From contig CALUVB010000001.1 in the NCBI GenBank assembly GCA_944324115.1, positions 124,001 through 188,000 on the forward strand: 64,000 nucleotides of DNA, in the 5' to 3' direction. Each line of letters begins with the position of its first letter. Position 1 is the first letter of the stretch. Source of the DNA: an uncultured Elusimicrobiales bacterium (GTDB lineage: Bacteria > Elusimicrobiota > Elusimicrobia > Elusimicrobiales > Elusimicrobiaceae). Of this stretch, positions 42,746 through 50,498 are shown piece by piece. A model generated the notes under the pieces. It did no database searches. It was not told the DNA's origin and worked only from the letters and a program-made list of their open reading frames with translations. The translations under genes and the position numbers were made by a program.

Positions 42746-44383
42746 ATGAATACAAAACATGCAAACCCGGATTTTTTTAAACCGGACTATGGCTTGGAAC
42801 ATTCCGGCCTAAAAACCACCAAGACCGTGCACTGGAACTATTCCACGCCGGCCTTGTATGAAGAAGCCGTTAAACGCGAAGAAGGTGATATCGTTTATGG
42901 TGGCCCGCTGTGTGTCAGCACCGGCAAACATACCGGCCGCAGCCCCAATGACCGCTTCTTCGTCAAAACCAAAGATGTGGAAGGGAAACTTTGGTTCAGC
43001 AAAGGCAACGTCGGCATTGAGCCGAAATATTGGGATATTTTGTTTGCCAAAGCCCAGAAATATGTGGAAGACAAAGAACTCTTTGCCCGCGACGCTTATG
43101 TAGGCTCCAGCGAGGCTTCCCGCCTCAAAGTGCGCGCTATTACCGAATGCGCCTGGACCAACCTGTTTGTAAAAAATATGTTTATTGAACCCAAACAGGA
43201 AGAATTAAAAGGGTTTGTTCCTGAATTTACGCTTATCTGTCTGCCCCGTATGAAAGCCGACCCGGCCACTGACGGCACCAACTCCGAGACAGCCATTTTG
43301 ATTAATTTTGAAAAGAAAATGGTGTTGGTCATCGGTTCCGAATACGGCGGCGAAAACAAGAAAGCCTTGTTTACTGTCATGAACTATCTCTTGCCGCAGA
43401 AAGGCATTATGACCATGCACTGCTCTGCCAACGTGGGTCCTAAAGGCGACAGCGCCATTTTCTTCGGTTTGTCCGGCACGGGCAAAACTACGCTGTCTGC
43501 TGACGTGTCCCGCGGCCTTATCGGCGACGATGAACACGGTTGGGACGAAAGCGGTATCTTCAACTTTGAAGGCGGCTGCTACGCTAAGGTAATTAAACTT
43601 AACCCCGAAGCCGAACCGCAAATTTATTCCACCACCCGCCGCTTTGGCACCGTGCTGGAAAACGTAGTTTTTGACCCCGAGACCGGCAAGCTGGACTTGG
43701 ACGACGGTTCTTTGACGGAAAACACCCGCGCCTGCTACCCGCTTAACTTTATCAGCAACGCGGTGGAAAGCGAACGCGCCGATCACCCGAAAAACATTAT
43801 TTTCTTGACCTGTGATGCTTTCGGCGTGATGCCTCCGATTTCCAAGCTCAGCCCGGACCAGGCCCTGTACCACTTCATCAGCGGTTACACCGCCAAAGTG
43901 GCCGGTACGGAAAAAGGCGTAAAAGAACCGCAGAGCACGTTCAGCACCTGCTTCGGCGGGCCGTTTATGCCGTTGCACCCAGACGTGTATGCCCAGCTGC
44001 TCAAAAAGAAAATTAAAGAGCATAATGTGGACTGCTGGCTGGTCAACACCGGCTGGATTGGCGGCCCGTATGGCGTGGGCAACCGCATCAGCATCAAATA
44101 CACCCGCACGCTCTTAAATGCTGCTTTAGACGGCAAATTGGCTAAGGTGCACTTTACCACTGACCCGGTGTTCGGTTTCCAAATTCCGACGGAATGCGAA
44201 GGCGTTCCTTCTGAAATCTTGAACCCGATGAACCTGTGGCAGGATAAAGAAGCGTACATGAAAAAGTACGAAGAACTGGCCAAATCCTTTGTGGAAAACT
44301 TCAAGAAATACGCCGACGGCGTATCCCAAGAAGTGCTTTCTGCGGCGCCGAAAGTGAAAGACGGTTGCTGCTGCGGCAAATAA
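42746..44383 (+). CDS. pckA: Phosphoenolpyruvate carboxykinase (ATP)
   Basis: It interconverts oxaloacetate and PEP with ATP/ADP. Motifs in its 545 residues are SGKHTGRSPNDRF-type (CVSTGKHTGRSPNDRFFV), the P-loop GLSGTGKTTLSAD, the metal-binding DDEHGWDESG, and ENTRACYPLNFI, so it is the ATP-dependent class. The end GCCCGK (three adjacent cysteines) is unusual. It is probably used for CO2 fixation or PEP supply in a fermentative anaerobe. Codon use is strongly biased to C-ending codons, suggesting high expression. Confidence 0.98.
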   Translation: MNTKHANPDFFKPDYGLEHSGLKTTKTVHWNYSTPALYEEAVKREEGDIVYGGPLCVSTGKHTGRSPNDRFFVKTKDVEGKLWFSKGNVGIEPKYWDILFAKAQKYVEDKELFARDAYVGSSEASRLKVRAITECAWTNLFVKNMFIEPKQEELKGFVPEFTLICLPRMKADPATDGTNSETAILINFEKKMVLVIGSEYGGENKKALFTVMNYLLPQKGIMTMHCSANVGPKGDSAIFFGLSGTGKTTLSADVSRGLIGDDEHGWDESGIFNFEGGCYAKVIKLNPEAEPQIYSTTRRFGTVLENVVFDPETGKLDLDDGSLTENTRACYPLNFISNAVESERADHPKNIIFLTCDAFGVMPPISKLSPDQALYHFISGYTAKVAGTEKGVKEPQSTFSTCFGGPFMPLHPDVYAQLLKKKIKEHNVDCWLVNTGWIGGPYGVGNRISIKYTRTLLNAALDGKLAKVHFTTDPVFGFQIPTECEGVPSEILNPMNLWQDKEAYMKKYEELAKSFVENFKKYADGVSQEVLSAAPKVKDGCCCGK

Positions 44384-44394
44384 GCTGTTTTGAC

Positions 44395-44440
44395 GGCAAA
44401 TTGTAGGGGGATAAAATTCCTCTTACAATTTGCCTTGTAA
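44395..44440 (+). terminator. Terminator after pckA
   Basis: The perfect 11-bp inverted repeat GGCAAATTGTA (44395-44405) / TACAATTTGCC (44424-44434) is followed by TTGTAATTT. Confidence 0.7.
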
Positions 44441-44501
44441 TTTACTAGAATAAATCCAATACCCTTTGTGGTATCTGATATTAAGATACAGGAGATTTAC
44501 T

Positions 44502-44756
44502 ATGGCAAAAGCGAATGCTAAATTTATGGCCCCTTTAACCCCTAGCGCTGCGTTGGCTGCGGTGGTAGGCAATAACCCGCTTCCGAGAACGGAAATCGTT
44601 AAGAAAATGTGGGAGTACATTAAGAAAAATGGGCTGCAGGACAGCACCAATAAGCGCATGATCAACTCTGATGAAAAGTTGGCCGCCATTTTTGAAGGCA
44701 AAAAACAAATCAGCATGTTTGATATGAGCAAATATATTTCTAAAAACGTCAAATAA
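44502..44756 (+). CDS. SWIB/MDM2-domain protein
   Basis: The product is 84 residues from ATG 44502 (AGGAGA upstream). After a short basic tail, LTPSAALAAVVGNNPLPRTE, IVKKMWEYIKKNGLQD, INSDEKLAAIFEGKKQ and ISMFDMSKYI follow the SWIB fold closely. SWIB domains are best known in eukaryotic chromatin remodelling and in Chlamydia topoisomerase and small SWIB proteins. Free-standing bacterial copies probably bind proteins or DNA of the nucleoid. It is monocistronic with a strong terminator. Confidence 0.93.
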   Translation: MAKANAKFMAPLTPSAALAAVVGNNPLPRTEIVKKMWEYIKKNGLQDSTNKRMINSDEKLAAIFEGKKQISMFDMSKYISKNVK

Positions 44757-44773
44757 GAACTAATGTTCCATTT

Positions 44774-44810
44774 AACGCGGTGCTGGCATATGCCAGCGCC
44801 GCGTTTTTTT
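44774..44810 (+). terminator. Strong terminator after SWIB gene
   Basis: The long stem AACGCGG-TGCTGGCA / TGCCAGCG-CCGCGTT is followed by T7. The next 400 nt (44811-45213) contain no gene, repeat or recognisable RNA. Confidence 0.95.
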
Positions 44811-45213
44811 GTTCTCCTTCCAAGCTATTAGGATTTATTTGTCTAGACTCGGGTTGGGTAGTGGCTGGGGCAGACATGGGGGAGTTGGCGAAGTTGGGTT
44901 GTAAAATTACATAAACGCGGATAGCTTTTCTGTGTGAGGCGGTAAAACGCGGTATTTTGATGGCTGGGGTGGGCATTACAGGGTGCACAGAAATTTACTG
45001 TCGTGTCTTGGATAGGATTGTGTTGGGCGGAAAATGAGTTTCTCTCTCTGTTGGCTATGTGTGAAGCAAAATACCATAAGACGGTCTAACTGCTGGGCAT
45101 TGTTTTCTTCACATATATTTGGCTTAGGCTGCCGCAAGGTTTTTGGGTGCTCTTTGATATAGGGAAAGAAAACCCTAAAGTCAGCAAAAGTTTTTTTATA
45201 TCAAAAAATAAAC

Positions 45214-45219
45214 TATACT
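45214..45219 (+). promoter_or_regulatory. -10 box of Sel1-like gene, leaderless type
   Basis: TATACT, then TAATGT, then the ATG at 45226. No ribosome-binding site is present. Confidence 0.55.
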
Positions 45220-45225
45220 TAATGT

Positions 45226-45672
45226 ATGGAAAGCTTCGTATTGCTCATCTTGTTTTGTATTGCTGTGTGCAGCCTGGGATACGGGCTGTGGTTGCGCCGC
45301 CCGCCTTCTCCCGCCGTCAAAAAGAAAATGTATAAAGAGCTGGAAGCCCGCGCCAAAGAAGGCGACAAAGAAGCCATGTATGCTTTTGCGGAGCTCTTCT
45401 ATAAAGAAAAAGATGAGAAATATTATCCCATGATTTTTAAATGGGTCAGTATATTAGCCGCCCAAGAAAAAGACCCTGCGGTATGGCTGTTGTTGGGCGA
45501 TTTGTATGCTTCCGGCTGCGGTACGCTGCGTGACCCAAAACGTTCGTTAAGTTGTTATGAACAGGCCTTGTCTGCTGATATTGCTTCCGGGCGAAACACT
45601 GATTTATCCAAAGAAGCCCATGATTATTTGGAGAAACGCATTATTTGCCTGCGCAAAGAAGTATTCAAATGA
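45226..45672 (+). CDS. Membrane-anchored Sel1/TPR-like protein
   Basis: The 148-residue protein has an N-terminal membrane anchor (FVLLILFCIAVCSLGYGLWL). Helical repeats of Sel1 type follow (ARAKEGDKEAMYAFAELFYK; WLLLGDLYASGCGTLRDPKR). Sel1 repeats are protein-interaction modules; the partner is unknown. It is monocistronic with a leaderless-type start, and a bidirectional hairpin follows. It is convergent with nhaC. Confidence 0.75.
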   Translation: MESFVLLILFCIAVCSLGYGLWLRRPPSPAVKKKMYKELEARAKEGDKEAMYAFAELFYKEKDEKYYPMIFKWVSILAAQEKDPAVWLLLGDLYASGCGTLRDPKRSLSCYEQALSADIASGRNTDLSKEAHDYLEKRIICLRKEVFK

Positions 45673-45845
45673 GGTTTTTTCTATTTTCAAATGCTTCCAA
45701 CGGTAGTGTGCCCGGCCCTTAAGGGTGAAGATATACAACAAACGAAAAATAGGAGCCTTCTGCAGAAATTGCCCCAAGGTGTTGGGCCGTTGGGTTTATT
45801 TATGCACAGGAAAAAGAAAGCGCTTGGCGCAACAAACGGGACTGG

Positions 45846-45893
45846 AAAATTCCTTAAAAAGAAAAGCCCTTTCTTAAGGCTAGACGGAATTTT
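45846..45893. terminator. Bidirectional hairpin between Sel1-like gene and nhaC
   Basis: AAAATTCC (45846-45853) / GGAATTTT (45886-45893) encloses CCTTAA...AGAAA / TTTCT-TAAGG. The A/T-rich flanks serve as T-tracts on either strand. Confidence 0.6.
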
Positions 45894-45895
45894 AA

Positions 45896-47230
45896 TTAAG
45901 CGATTTTCTTGTTCTCTCCGCCGCGCGGACCCCGGCGGGGCAATCCTAGCCAGATAGCCAGCAAGGCGCCGATTCCCAGCAAATACGGATAATACAAGTA
46001 TTGCATAATGGCAATAGGGGAAAGATTTGAAAGCCCCGCCGCCATCAAAAGCTGCGCCCCGTACGGAATGGCCCCTTGTACAAAACAGGAGAAAATATCC
46101 AAAATACTGGCCGAGCGGTTAGCCGGGATTTTAAAACGCAGCGCTATTTCTTTGGCGATAGGGCCGGCCATAATTAAGGCGATGGTATTGTTGGCGGTAC
46201 ATAAATTGGCGAAACTGACCAACCCGGCTATGGAGAGTTCCGCTCCGCGTACCGAATTAGCCCGGGCCGTCATTTTTTGGATAATCCAGGCAAAGCCGCC
46301 GTTTAAGCGAATCATTTCCAGCATGCCGCCTGCCAAAATAGTCACTACAATCAGCTCCCCCATTCCATTAATGCCTTTGCCCATAGCTCCTGTCCAGCCC
46401 CATATATCAAAAGCTGCCGTAAATAAGCCTATGAGTCCCGCCAGCAGGGTACCCGCCAGCAATACGGTCATTACATGTATGCCGGCCAGCGCCGCGCCCA
46501 ATACCGCCAAATAGGGCAGCACATGCAGCCAGTTTACGGGGCCTGGCTCGTACGAGACAGACGCCTCGCTCCCTGCTGCGAAATAAATCAGCGTACTAAT
46601 TATGGCAAAAGGCAGTACGATGCGCAGATTGGTGCGGAATTTGTCTTTCATGCGGCAACCTTGGGTGCGTGTGGCTACAATGGTGGTGTCCGAAATAAAA
46701 GAGAGGTTGTCTCCAAACATGGCTCCGCTTACGACTGCAGCCGTTATGAGGGCTGGAGCTACACCGGTTTTGGCTGCAATTCCAGCCGCTACGGGTGTTA
46801 ATGCCACGATAGTTCCCACAGAAGTCCCGACGGAAATAGAGACAAAGCAAGCCGCCATAAAAATACCGGGTACCAATAATTTTTGCGGCAGTAGCCAAAG
46901 TGTCAGGTTGACGGTACTATCCACCGCGCCCATGCTCTGGGTCGTTTGGGCAAATGCGCCGGCTAAAATAAATATGAGCACCATCAGCATAATGTTTCCG
47001 TCGGCGGCTCCTTTGCAGAAGCTTTCTATGCGCTGCGTGATGTTTCCGCCCTTGGCTGTTACCACAGCCACTACGCAGGCCAATACAAATGCTACGGTGA
47101 TGGGCATCTTGTAAAAGTCTCCCGCCAGCAAAGACACTGCCAAATAAGCAATTAAAAATACCCAAAGCGGGAGCAACGCCCAAGCATTAGGCTTAGCAGG
47201 TAATACGGGTAAAGAAGTAAGTGGATCCAT
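45896..47230 (-). CDS. nhaC: NhaC-family Na+/H+ antiporter-like transporter
   Basis: The 444-residue polytopic membrane protein of the NhaC/ArsB-NhaD fold contains GTSVGTIVALTPVAAGIA, GAMFGDNLSFISDTTIVATRTQGCRMKDKF (the family hallmark) and a second half with ANLCTANNTIALIMAGPIA. NhaC homologues exchange Na+ for H+ or carry metabolites such as lactate/malate or methionine (MetT subgroup), so the substrate is not certain. The gene is monocistronic. TATAGT lies 6 nt before the ATG, and a three-way-junction RNA fold lies 93-163 nt upstream. Confidence 0.92.
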   Translation of the reverse strand: MDPLTSLPVLPAKPNAWALLPLWVFLIAYLAVSLLAGDFYKMPITVAFVLACVVAVVTAKGGNITQRIESFCKGAADGNIMLMVLIFILAGAFAQTTQSMGAVDSTVNLTLWLLPQKLLVPGIFMAACFVSISVGTSVGTIVALTPVAAGIAAKTGVAPALITAAVVSGAMFGDNLSFISDTTIVATRTQGCRMKDKFRTNLRIVLPFAIISTLIYFAAGSEASVSYEPGPVNWLHVLPYLAVLGAALAGIHVMTVLLAGTLLAGLIGLFTAAFDIWGWTGAMGKGINGMGELIVVTILAGGMLEMIRLNGGFAWIIQKMTARANSVRGAELSIAGLVSFANLCTANNTIALIMAGPIAKEIALRFKIPANRSASILDIFSCFVQGAIPYGAQLLMAAGLSNLSPIAIMQYLYYPYLLGIGALLAIWLGLPRRGPRGGENKKIA

Positions 47231-47236
47231 AATTAC

Positions 47237-47242
47237 ACTATA
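47237..47242 (-). promoter_or_regulatory. nhaC proximal -10 box, leaderless type
   Basis: TATAGT, GTAATT, ATG on the minus strand. A longer transcript carrying the 47323-47393 fold would need a distal promoter that was not located. Confidence 0.45.
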
Positions 47243-47322
47243 TCCAAGGCGGCTCTGCGGCGGCTGCCGGAAAATTTTTATAAAAATTCACTTCTATTGG
47301 GAAATATGCCTTTTGCATGGGA

Positions 47323-47393
47323 GAGAAATTTGCACCGACACAAGAGAAAGGTGCTCCCGGCAGAAAATCAAGCCGGCGGAGCGGCAATTTCTC
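47323..47393 (-). ncRNA. Candidate three-way-junction leader RNA of nhaC
   Basis: GAGAAATT (47323-47330) and AATTTCTC (47386-47393) form a perfect 8-bp base stem. Inside it, GCACC/GGTGC (47332-47336 with 47350-47354) and GCTCC-CGGC/GCCG-GC-GGAGC (47353-47361 with 47372-47382) make two arms. The strand is inferred from the nhaC gene 93 nt away; the plus-strand alternative would precede the gene at 47701 by 308 nt. It does not match a riboswitch consensus I know. Confidence 0.45.
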
Positions 47394-47700
47394 AAGAGTA
47401 GTTTGCTGTTAAGCGGAATACGGGCCAATTAGGTGTTTCCTTTCTTCTGTATACAACGGCTTCCCGTTAGTATTTGGAAGCTTCGGCTTAGAAGCGGTCC
47501 CCAAATCCTATATAGTAATGATATCATTTTTGTATTCGGTTTGTTTCGGCCGGTTATGGTCTGGAAATAAGAAATTTTGTATATTATGACTTATAAATTG
47601 CATTTTTTATTTTTAGGCAGCAGACGAGTAAAAGACGGCGCGTTATCCGGGCAGTTTACAACAAAAAGAAGAAACGGCGTGGTTATCTCGGAAGAATAAG

Positions 47701-48471
47701 ATGGATACAGCAAAAAATATATTAGAAGATATGCTTGCATATATGGCAGAAAAGGCGGCTTGGGTTTTAAAACTGGGAGCCTGGGTAGGTGTTTTGGGAG
47801 ACTGGTTGGCCGTGCCGGCGCTTTTTGTGCTTTTATTTGCAGGAGCATGGCGGTTTTTCTTGGTGGGGTTGGCGGCGCTTTTGCTGAGGCGGTTGGTATT
47901 CTATCTTCTTTCATTTCCTTCTACTGTATTAGTAGCTCAGACACTTAAGGCGGCTGAGCGGAATCGTAATCGGCGTGCGCTGTGGGTTGCGTTTATTGTT
48001 GTTATTTCTTTGAGTGTGGGAATGCTGGTGTGGGGGATAAATATGTATCTTTTCTGCACGATGCTGGAAATGTTGGCGGCACGTCATTTCTTCGTTGTGA
48101 TCATGGGGGTGTTGGTTTGTTTTATGGCGGGAACGGGGATAACTGTTTCTTATGGTATCAGAGGAGAAGAATTCTTTAATTTGTGTTTGTATAACTTAGC
48201 CCGTGCAGGATTATATGTTTTATTTGTCGTGAATTTGTTGTCGTGGAAAGGGGTAATGTGGGGGTTTGGCGTATTAATCGTTTTGTTGGCTGTTGTTGAG
48301 GCGATAATGGTGTCTGTCTCGGTGCTGGGTACAGAATCCTCAAAAACCGGTCCTATTTATAATACCAATCATTCCACTAGTGACCCAGAGTCCCCATTGA
48401 ATATGCCGTCAAGCGCTTTCTTTAGGTTGTCAACAAATTGGCAGCATATAACTTATCGGAAATCAAAGTAG
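47701..48471 (+). CDS. Polytopic membrane protein, unknown
   Basis: The 256-residue protein has about six membrane helices (for example VPALFVLLFAGAWRFFLVGL; VVISLSVGMLVWGINMYL; GVMWGFGVLIVLLAVVEAI). A hydrophilic C-terminal tail of about 50 residues is rich in Ser, Asn and Pro. ATG 47701 has only a weak GGAAGAA upstream. There is no recognised family and no operon partner. 47394-47700 shows no other gene. Confidence 0.65.
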   Translation: MDTAKNILEDMLAYMAEKAAWVLKLGAWVGVLGDWLAVPALFVLLFAGAWRFFLVGLAALLLRRLVFYLLSFPSTVLVAQTLKAAERNRNRRALWVAFIVVISLSVGMLVWGINMYLFCTMLEMLAARHFFVVIMGVLVCFMAGTGITVSYGIRGEEFFNLCLYNLARAGLYVLFVVNLLSWKGVMWGFGVLIVLLAVVEAIMVSVSVLGTESSKTGPIYNTNHSTSDPESPLNMPSSAFFRLSTNWQHITYRKSK

Positions 48472-48823
48472 GACTCTGCTTCTGTTTAATTTATCAGACA
48501 GCATATCTTGTTTTACAATTAAGCCTATATCGGCTGGTGTTTTTAACCTAAGAATAGCTTCTTTGGGGGAATGTTATGCGGGGAAAGAGCCGTCTTCTGT
48601 CATGTCAAGAAATAAGAAAACAGGAATGCATGATAATATGCTTATTTACAATGCAGGCTGGCGGGGCCGGTTGTTCTTAAAGGCTGCAGGAAGACGAGAG
48701 GAGAATAGTTGTTTGCACGGAAAACTGGTAGCGTTTTCGGTAGCGTTTTTTAAGAAAAAAAGCGTTCCCTTTGCTTCTTATTGTTTCCGTTTTGCTCCTT
48801 TCCTGTATAGGGGAACTGGGCAC

Positions 48824-48853
48824 CAAAAAACCCTTCTATTGCTGGAAAGGGTT
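48824..48853 (-). terminator. Terminator of tRNA-Arg(CCG)
   Basis: AACCCTT / AAGGGTT (48829-48835 with 48847-48853) is followed by TTTTTTGG on the minus strand. 48472-48823 contains no convincing gene. Confidence 0.75.
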
Positions 48854-48865
48854 TGTATAGTGAAA

Positions 48866-48937
48866 TGCGCCCGGCGGGAGTCGAACCCACATTTCCAGCT
48901 TCGGAGGCTGACGCTCTATCCATTGAACTACGGGCGC
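48866..48937 (-). tRNA. tRNA-Arg (anticodon CCG)
   Basis: Acceptor GCGCCCG/CGGGCGC, anticodon stem TCAGC/GCTGG with loop CTCCGAA, so the anticodon is CCG (reads CGG). The T-loop is TTCGACT and the discriminator is A. CCA is not encoded. Confidence 0.96.
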
Positions 48938-49149
48938 GAAAAATTAGGAATAATCTCAGAATCTGCTGTTTCTATTTAATATTTTATCATATTCAAACAC
49001 AGTTTTTATGGCAGCCTCTGAGTAGGCAACGGGTCTATGGCTTTGTTTTTTATTTTGTCCGGTAGAAGAATTCGTGATGAAAAAACATATCCGGGGCAAG
49101 AGAAAAAACGTTATTTTTTAAAATCTCCGTTTGTAGTTTTTTTTATGAC

Positions 49150-49178
49150 TGGCAGAAAAGAGAAATAGTTGCTATACT
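49150..49178 (+). promoter_or_regulatory. Candidate promoter of the outer-membrane protein gene
   Basis: A good -10 TATACT (49173-49178) is preceded at 17 bp by a weak TGGCAG. A GAGGAG ribosome-binding site lies before the ATG at 49215. Confidence 0.45.
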
Positions 49179-49214
49179 GAAAACAGCTGTTTATTCTCTT
49201 TATGAGGAGCATAT

Positions 49215-49964
49215 ATGCATAAGTGCATAGGAATAATCCTGTTAGTAGGGGTGTGTGCAGTACCGTCTTTTGCTCAAATCCAGAAATTCTGTATTCCGGG
49301 GTTAGCTCCGTCTCGTAATGTGACTTCTTTGGAGTTTTCTCCTGCCATTACCGTAGTAGATAATGACGGCGGCGTTTCAGTGAATACGATGACGACCAAG
49401 ATGTATTATGCATTTACGCCAGATTATAATATAGGGATTGAAGTGCCGCTTTCCCGTTTTGAATCGCCGGAACAATCGGTCAATGGACTGGGGGATATTT
49501 TGCTGTCGGCGGAGGCGATTCATTCGGTCCATTATGTGGATTGGGGGGTTAAGCTGGATACCTATCTGCCTACGGCGACAGACGACTTGTTGGGCACGAG
49601 TAAATGGATTGTATCTCCTGCTGTGTTTGCGCTGGTTCCGGTCAGTACAAATTTTTTCGTGGCAGCCGGTTATAAGCAGTATATTTCGGTCGCGGGAGAA
49701 GGAAGTAAAGATAATATTAATTATGCCCGCTGGCGTTTGTTGTTGACTTATATGGCTGATGCACAGTGGTGGGTAACCTTTGACCCGCAGTATTATGTAG
49801 ATTATGAAAATTCCGGACAAGCAGAATTGATATGGGAAAGCGAAATCGGTGTGATGGTTAATCCAGGAACAGCTTTGTATATCAAACCGGGCGCTCATTT
49901 GGGCGGGAACTGGAAATCGCGTGATTGGACATTTAGTATGGGATTTAAAATCTTGTATTTGTAA
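49215..49964 (+). CDS. Outer-membrane beta-barrel protein, unknown
   Basis: The 249-residue protein has a signal peptide (MHKCIGIILLVGVCAVPSFAQ), alternating amphipathic strands rich in Tyr/Trp, and a terminal beta-signal ending in MGFKILYL. The pattern resembles the phenol-degradation MetA-like or transporter barrel families (YNIGIEVPLSRFES; GLGDILLSAEAIHS; VKLDTYLPTATDDLLGTSKW), which form 12-strand outer-membrane channels. It supports a diderm envelope. It is monocistronic and is followed by a tRNA-Arg. Confidence 0.8.
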   Translation: MHKCIGIILLVGVCAVPSFAQIQKFCIPGLAPSRNVTSLEFSPAITVVDNDGGVSVNTMTTKMYYAFTPDYNIGIEVPLSRFESPEQSVNGLGDILLSAEAIHSVHYVDWGVKLDTYLPTATDDLLGTSKWIVSPAVFALVPVSTNFFVAAGYKQYISVAGEGSKDNINYARWRLLLTYMADAQWWVTFDPQYYVDYENSGQAELIWESEIGVMVNPGTALYIKPGAHLGGNWKSRDWTFSMGFKILYL

Positions 49965-50017
49965 GGAGTGAAAACAAGAAAAAAGAAAGAAAAAGCCTTT
50001 GGCAAACGGAGAAAATT

Positions 50018-50046
50018 TTGTAAATATTTTTCAAAAATGTTAAAAT
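50018..50046 (+). promoter_or_regulatory. Promoter of tRNA-Arg(GCG)
   Basis: TTGTAA (50018-50023), a 17-bp spacer and TAAAAT (50041-50046) give a 5' leader of about 34 nt. Confidence 0.65.
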
Positions 50047-50086
50047 AAAGAAGTAGTAGAAAACAGGTTGTAAAATGTCCGTTTTA

Positions 50087-50161
50087 GCGCCCATAGCTCA
50101 ATGGATAGAGTGTCAGCCTGCGGAGCTGAAGATACAAGTTCGATTCCTGTTGGGCGCACCA
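50087..50161 (+). tRNA. tRNA-Arg (anticodon GCG)
   Basis: Acceptor GCGCCCA/TGGGCGC, anticodon loop CTGCGGA with GCG (reads CGC and CGU), T-loop TTCGATT, discriminator A. The 3' CCA is encoded (50159-50161), unlike the other two tRNAs here. Most bacteria use an ACG (inosine) anticodon for this box, so GCG is less common. Confidence 0.95.
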
Positions 50162-50164
50162 TTT

Positions 50165-50190
50165 AAAACCACGCGAAAGCGTGGTTTTTT
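50165..50190 (+). terminator. Terminator of tRNA-Arg(GCG)
   Basis: AAAACCACGC / GCGTGGTTTT closes on a GAAA tetraloop and ends in a T-run. By symmetry it can also end the minus-strand operon from 52387. Confidence 0.92.
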
Positions 50191-50348
50191 ATTGGCGCGC
50201 ACAATGCTGTTTCCGTCAGGGAACCTTACACTTGCACCGCTATAGAGCAAACTTGTCCGCCATTCTCCTACAATACGGCCTTGGACGGCAGATTGGCGCA
50301 AATGTTTTCAAAATACTCCTTATAGCCGTTTTTGTAAAACGCTCCACA

Positions 50349-50489
50349 TTATAAATTTATCCACTGAGTACACGCTTGATATAATTCCCGCGTACTAGTA
50401 TAGCCTTTTACCGGCAAACGGTTTAGCACCGCCCGGCGCTGTTGCTCCATTTGGTCCAAAAACTGCACTAACTGCGAATAAACATTCAT
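50349..50489 (-). pseudogene. 46-codon ORF, truncated homologue of the AAA N-domain
   Basis: ATG 50489 has a perfect AGGAGG 6 nt upstream and follows the AAA gene by 9 nt. The ORF (MNVYSQLVQFLDQMEQQ...GYTSTRELYQACTQWINL) ends at TAA 50349-50351. The same frame continues with CGAFYKNGYKEYFENICANL to a TAG at 50268. YTSxxEL-x4-TxW before the stop, and CG...F..ICA.L after it, both match residues 13-50 of the AAA protein, so homology crosses the stop. This is either a nonsense-truncated gene or a short functional remnant. Confidence 0.65.
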
Positions 50490-50498
50490 TATGTCCTC

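Noticed and set aside
43205-44023. 272-codon open frame antisense to pckA
   Set aside because: It is a shadow of the biased third positions of pckA; it has no ribosome-binding site and a low-complexity, non-family-like translation.
48563-48979. 138-codon open frame over tRNA-Arg(CCG)
   Set aside because: It runs through a tRNA and its terminator on the opposite strand; not protein-like.
50113-50301. 62-codon minus-strand ORF overlapping tRNA-Arg(GCG)
   Set aside because: Its C-terminal half is antisense to the tRNA and terminator; only the segment before 50268 shows similarity to the AAA N-domain and it is treated with the truncated gene.
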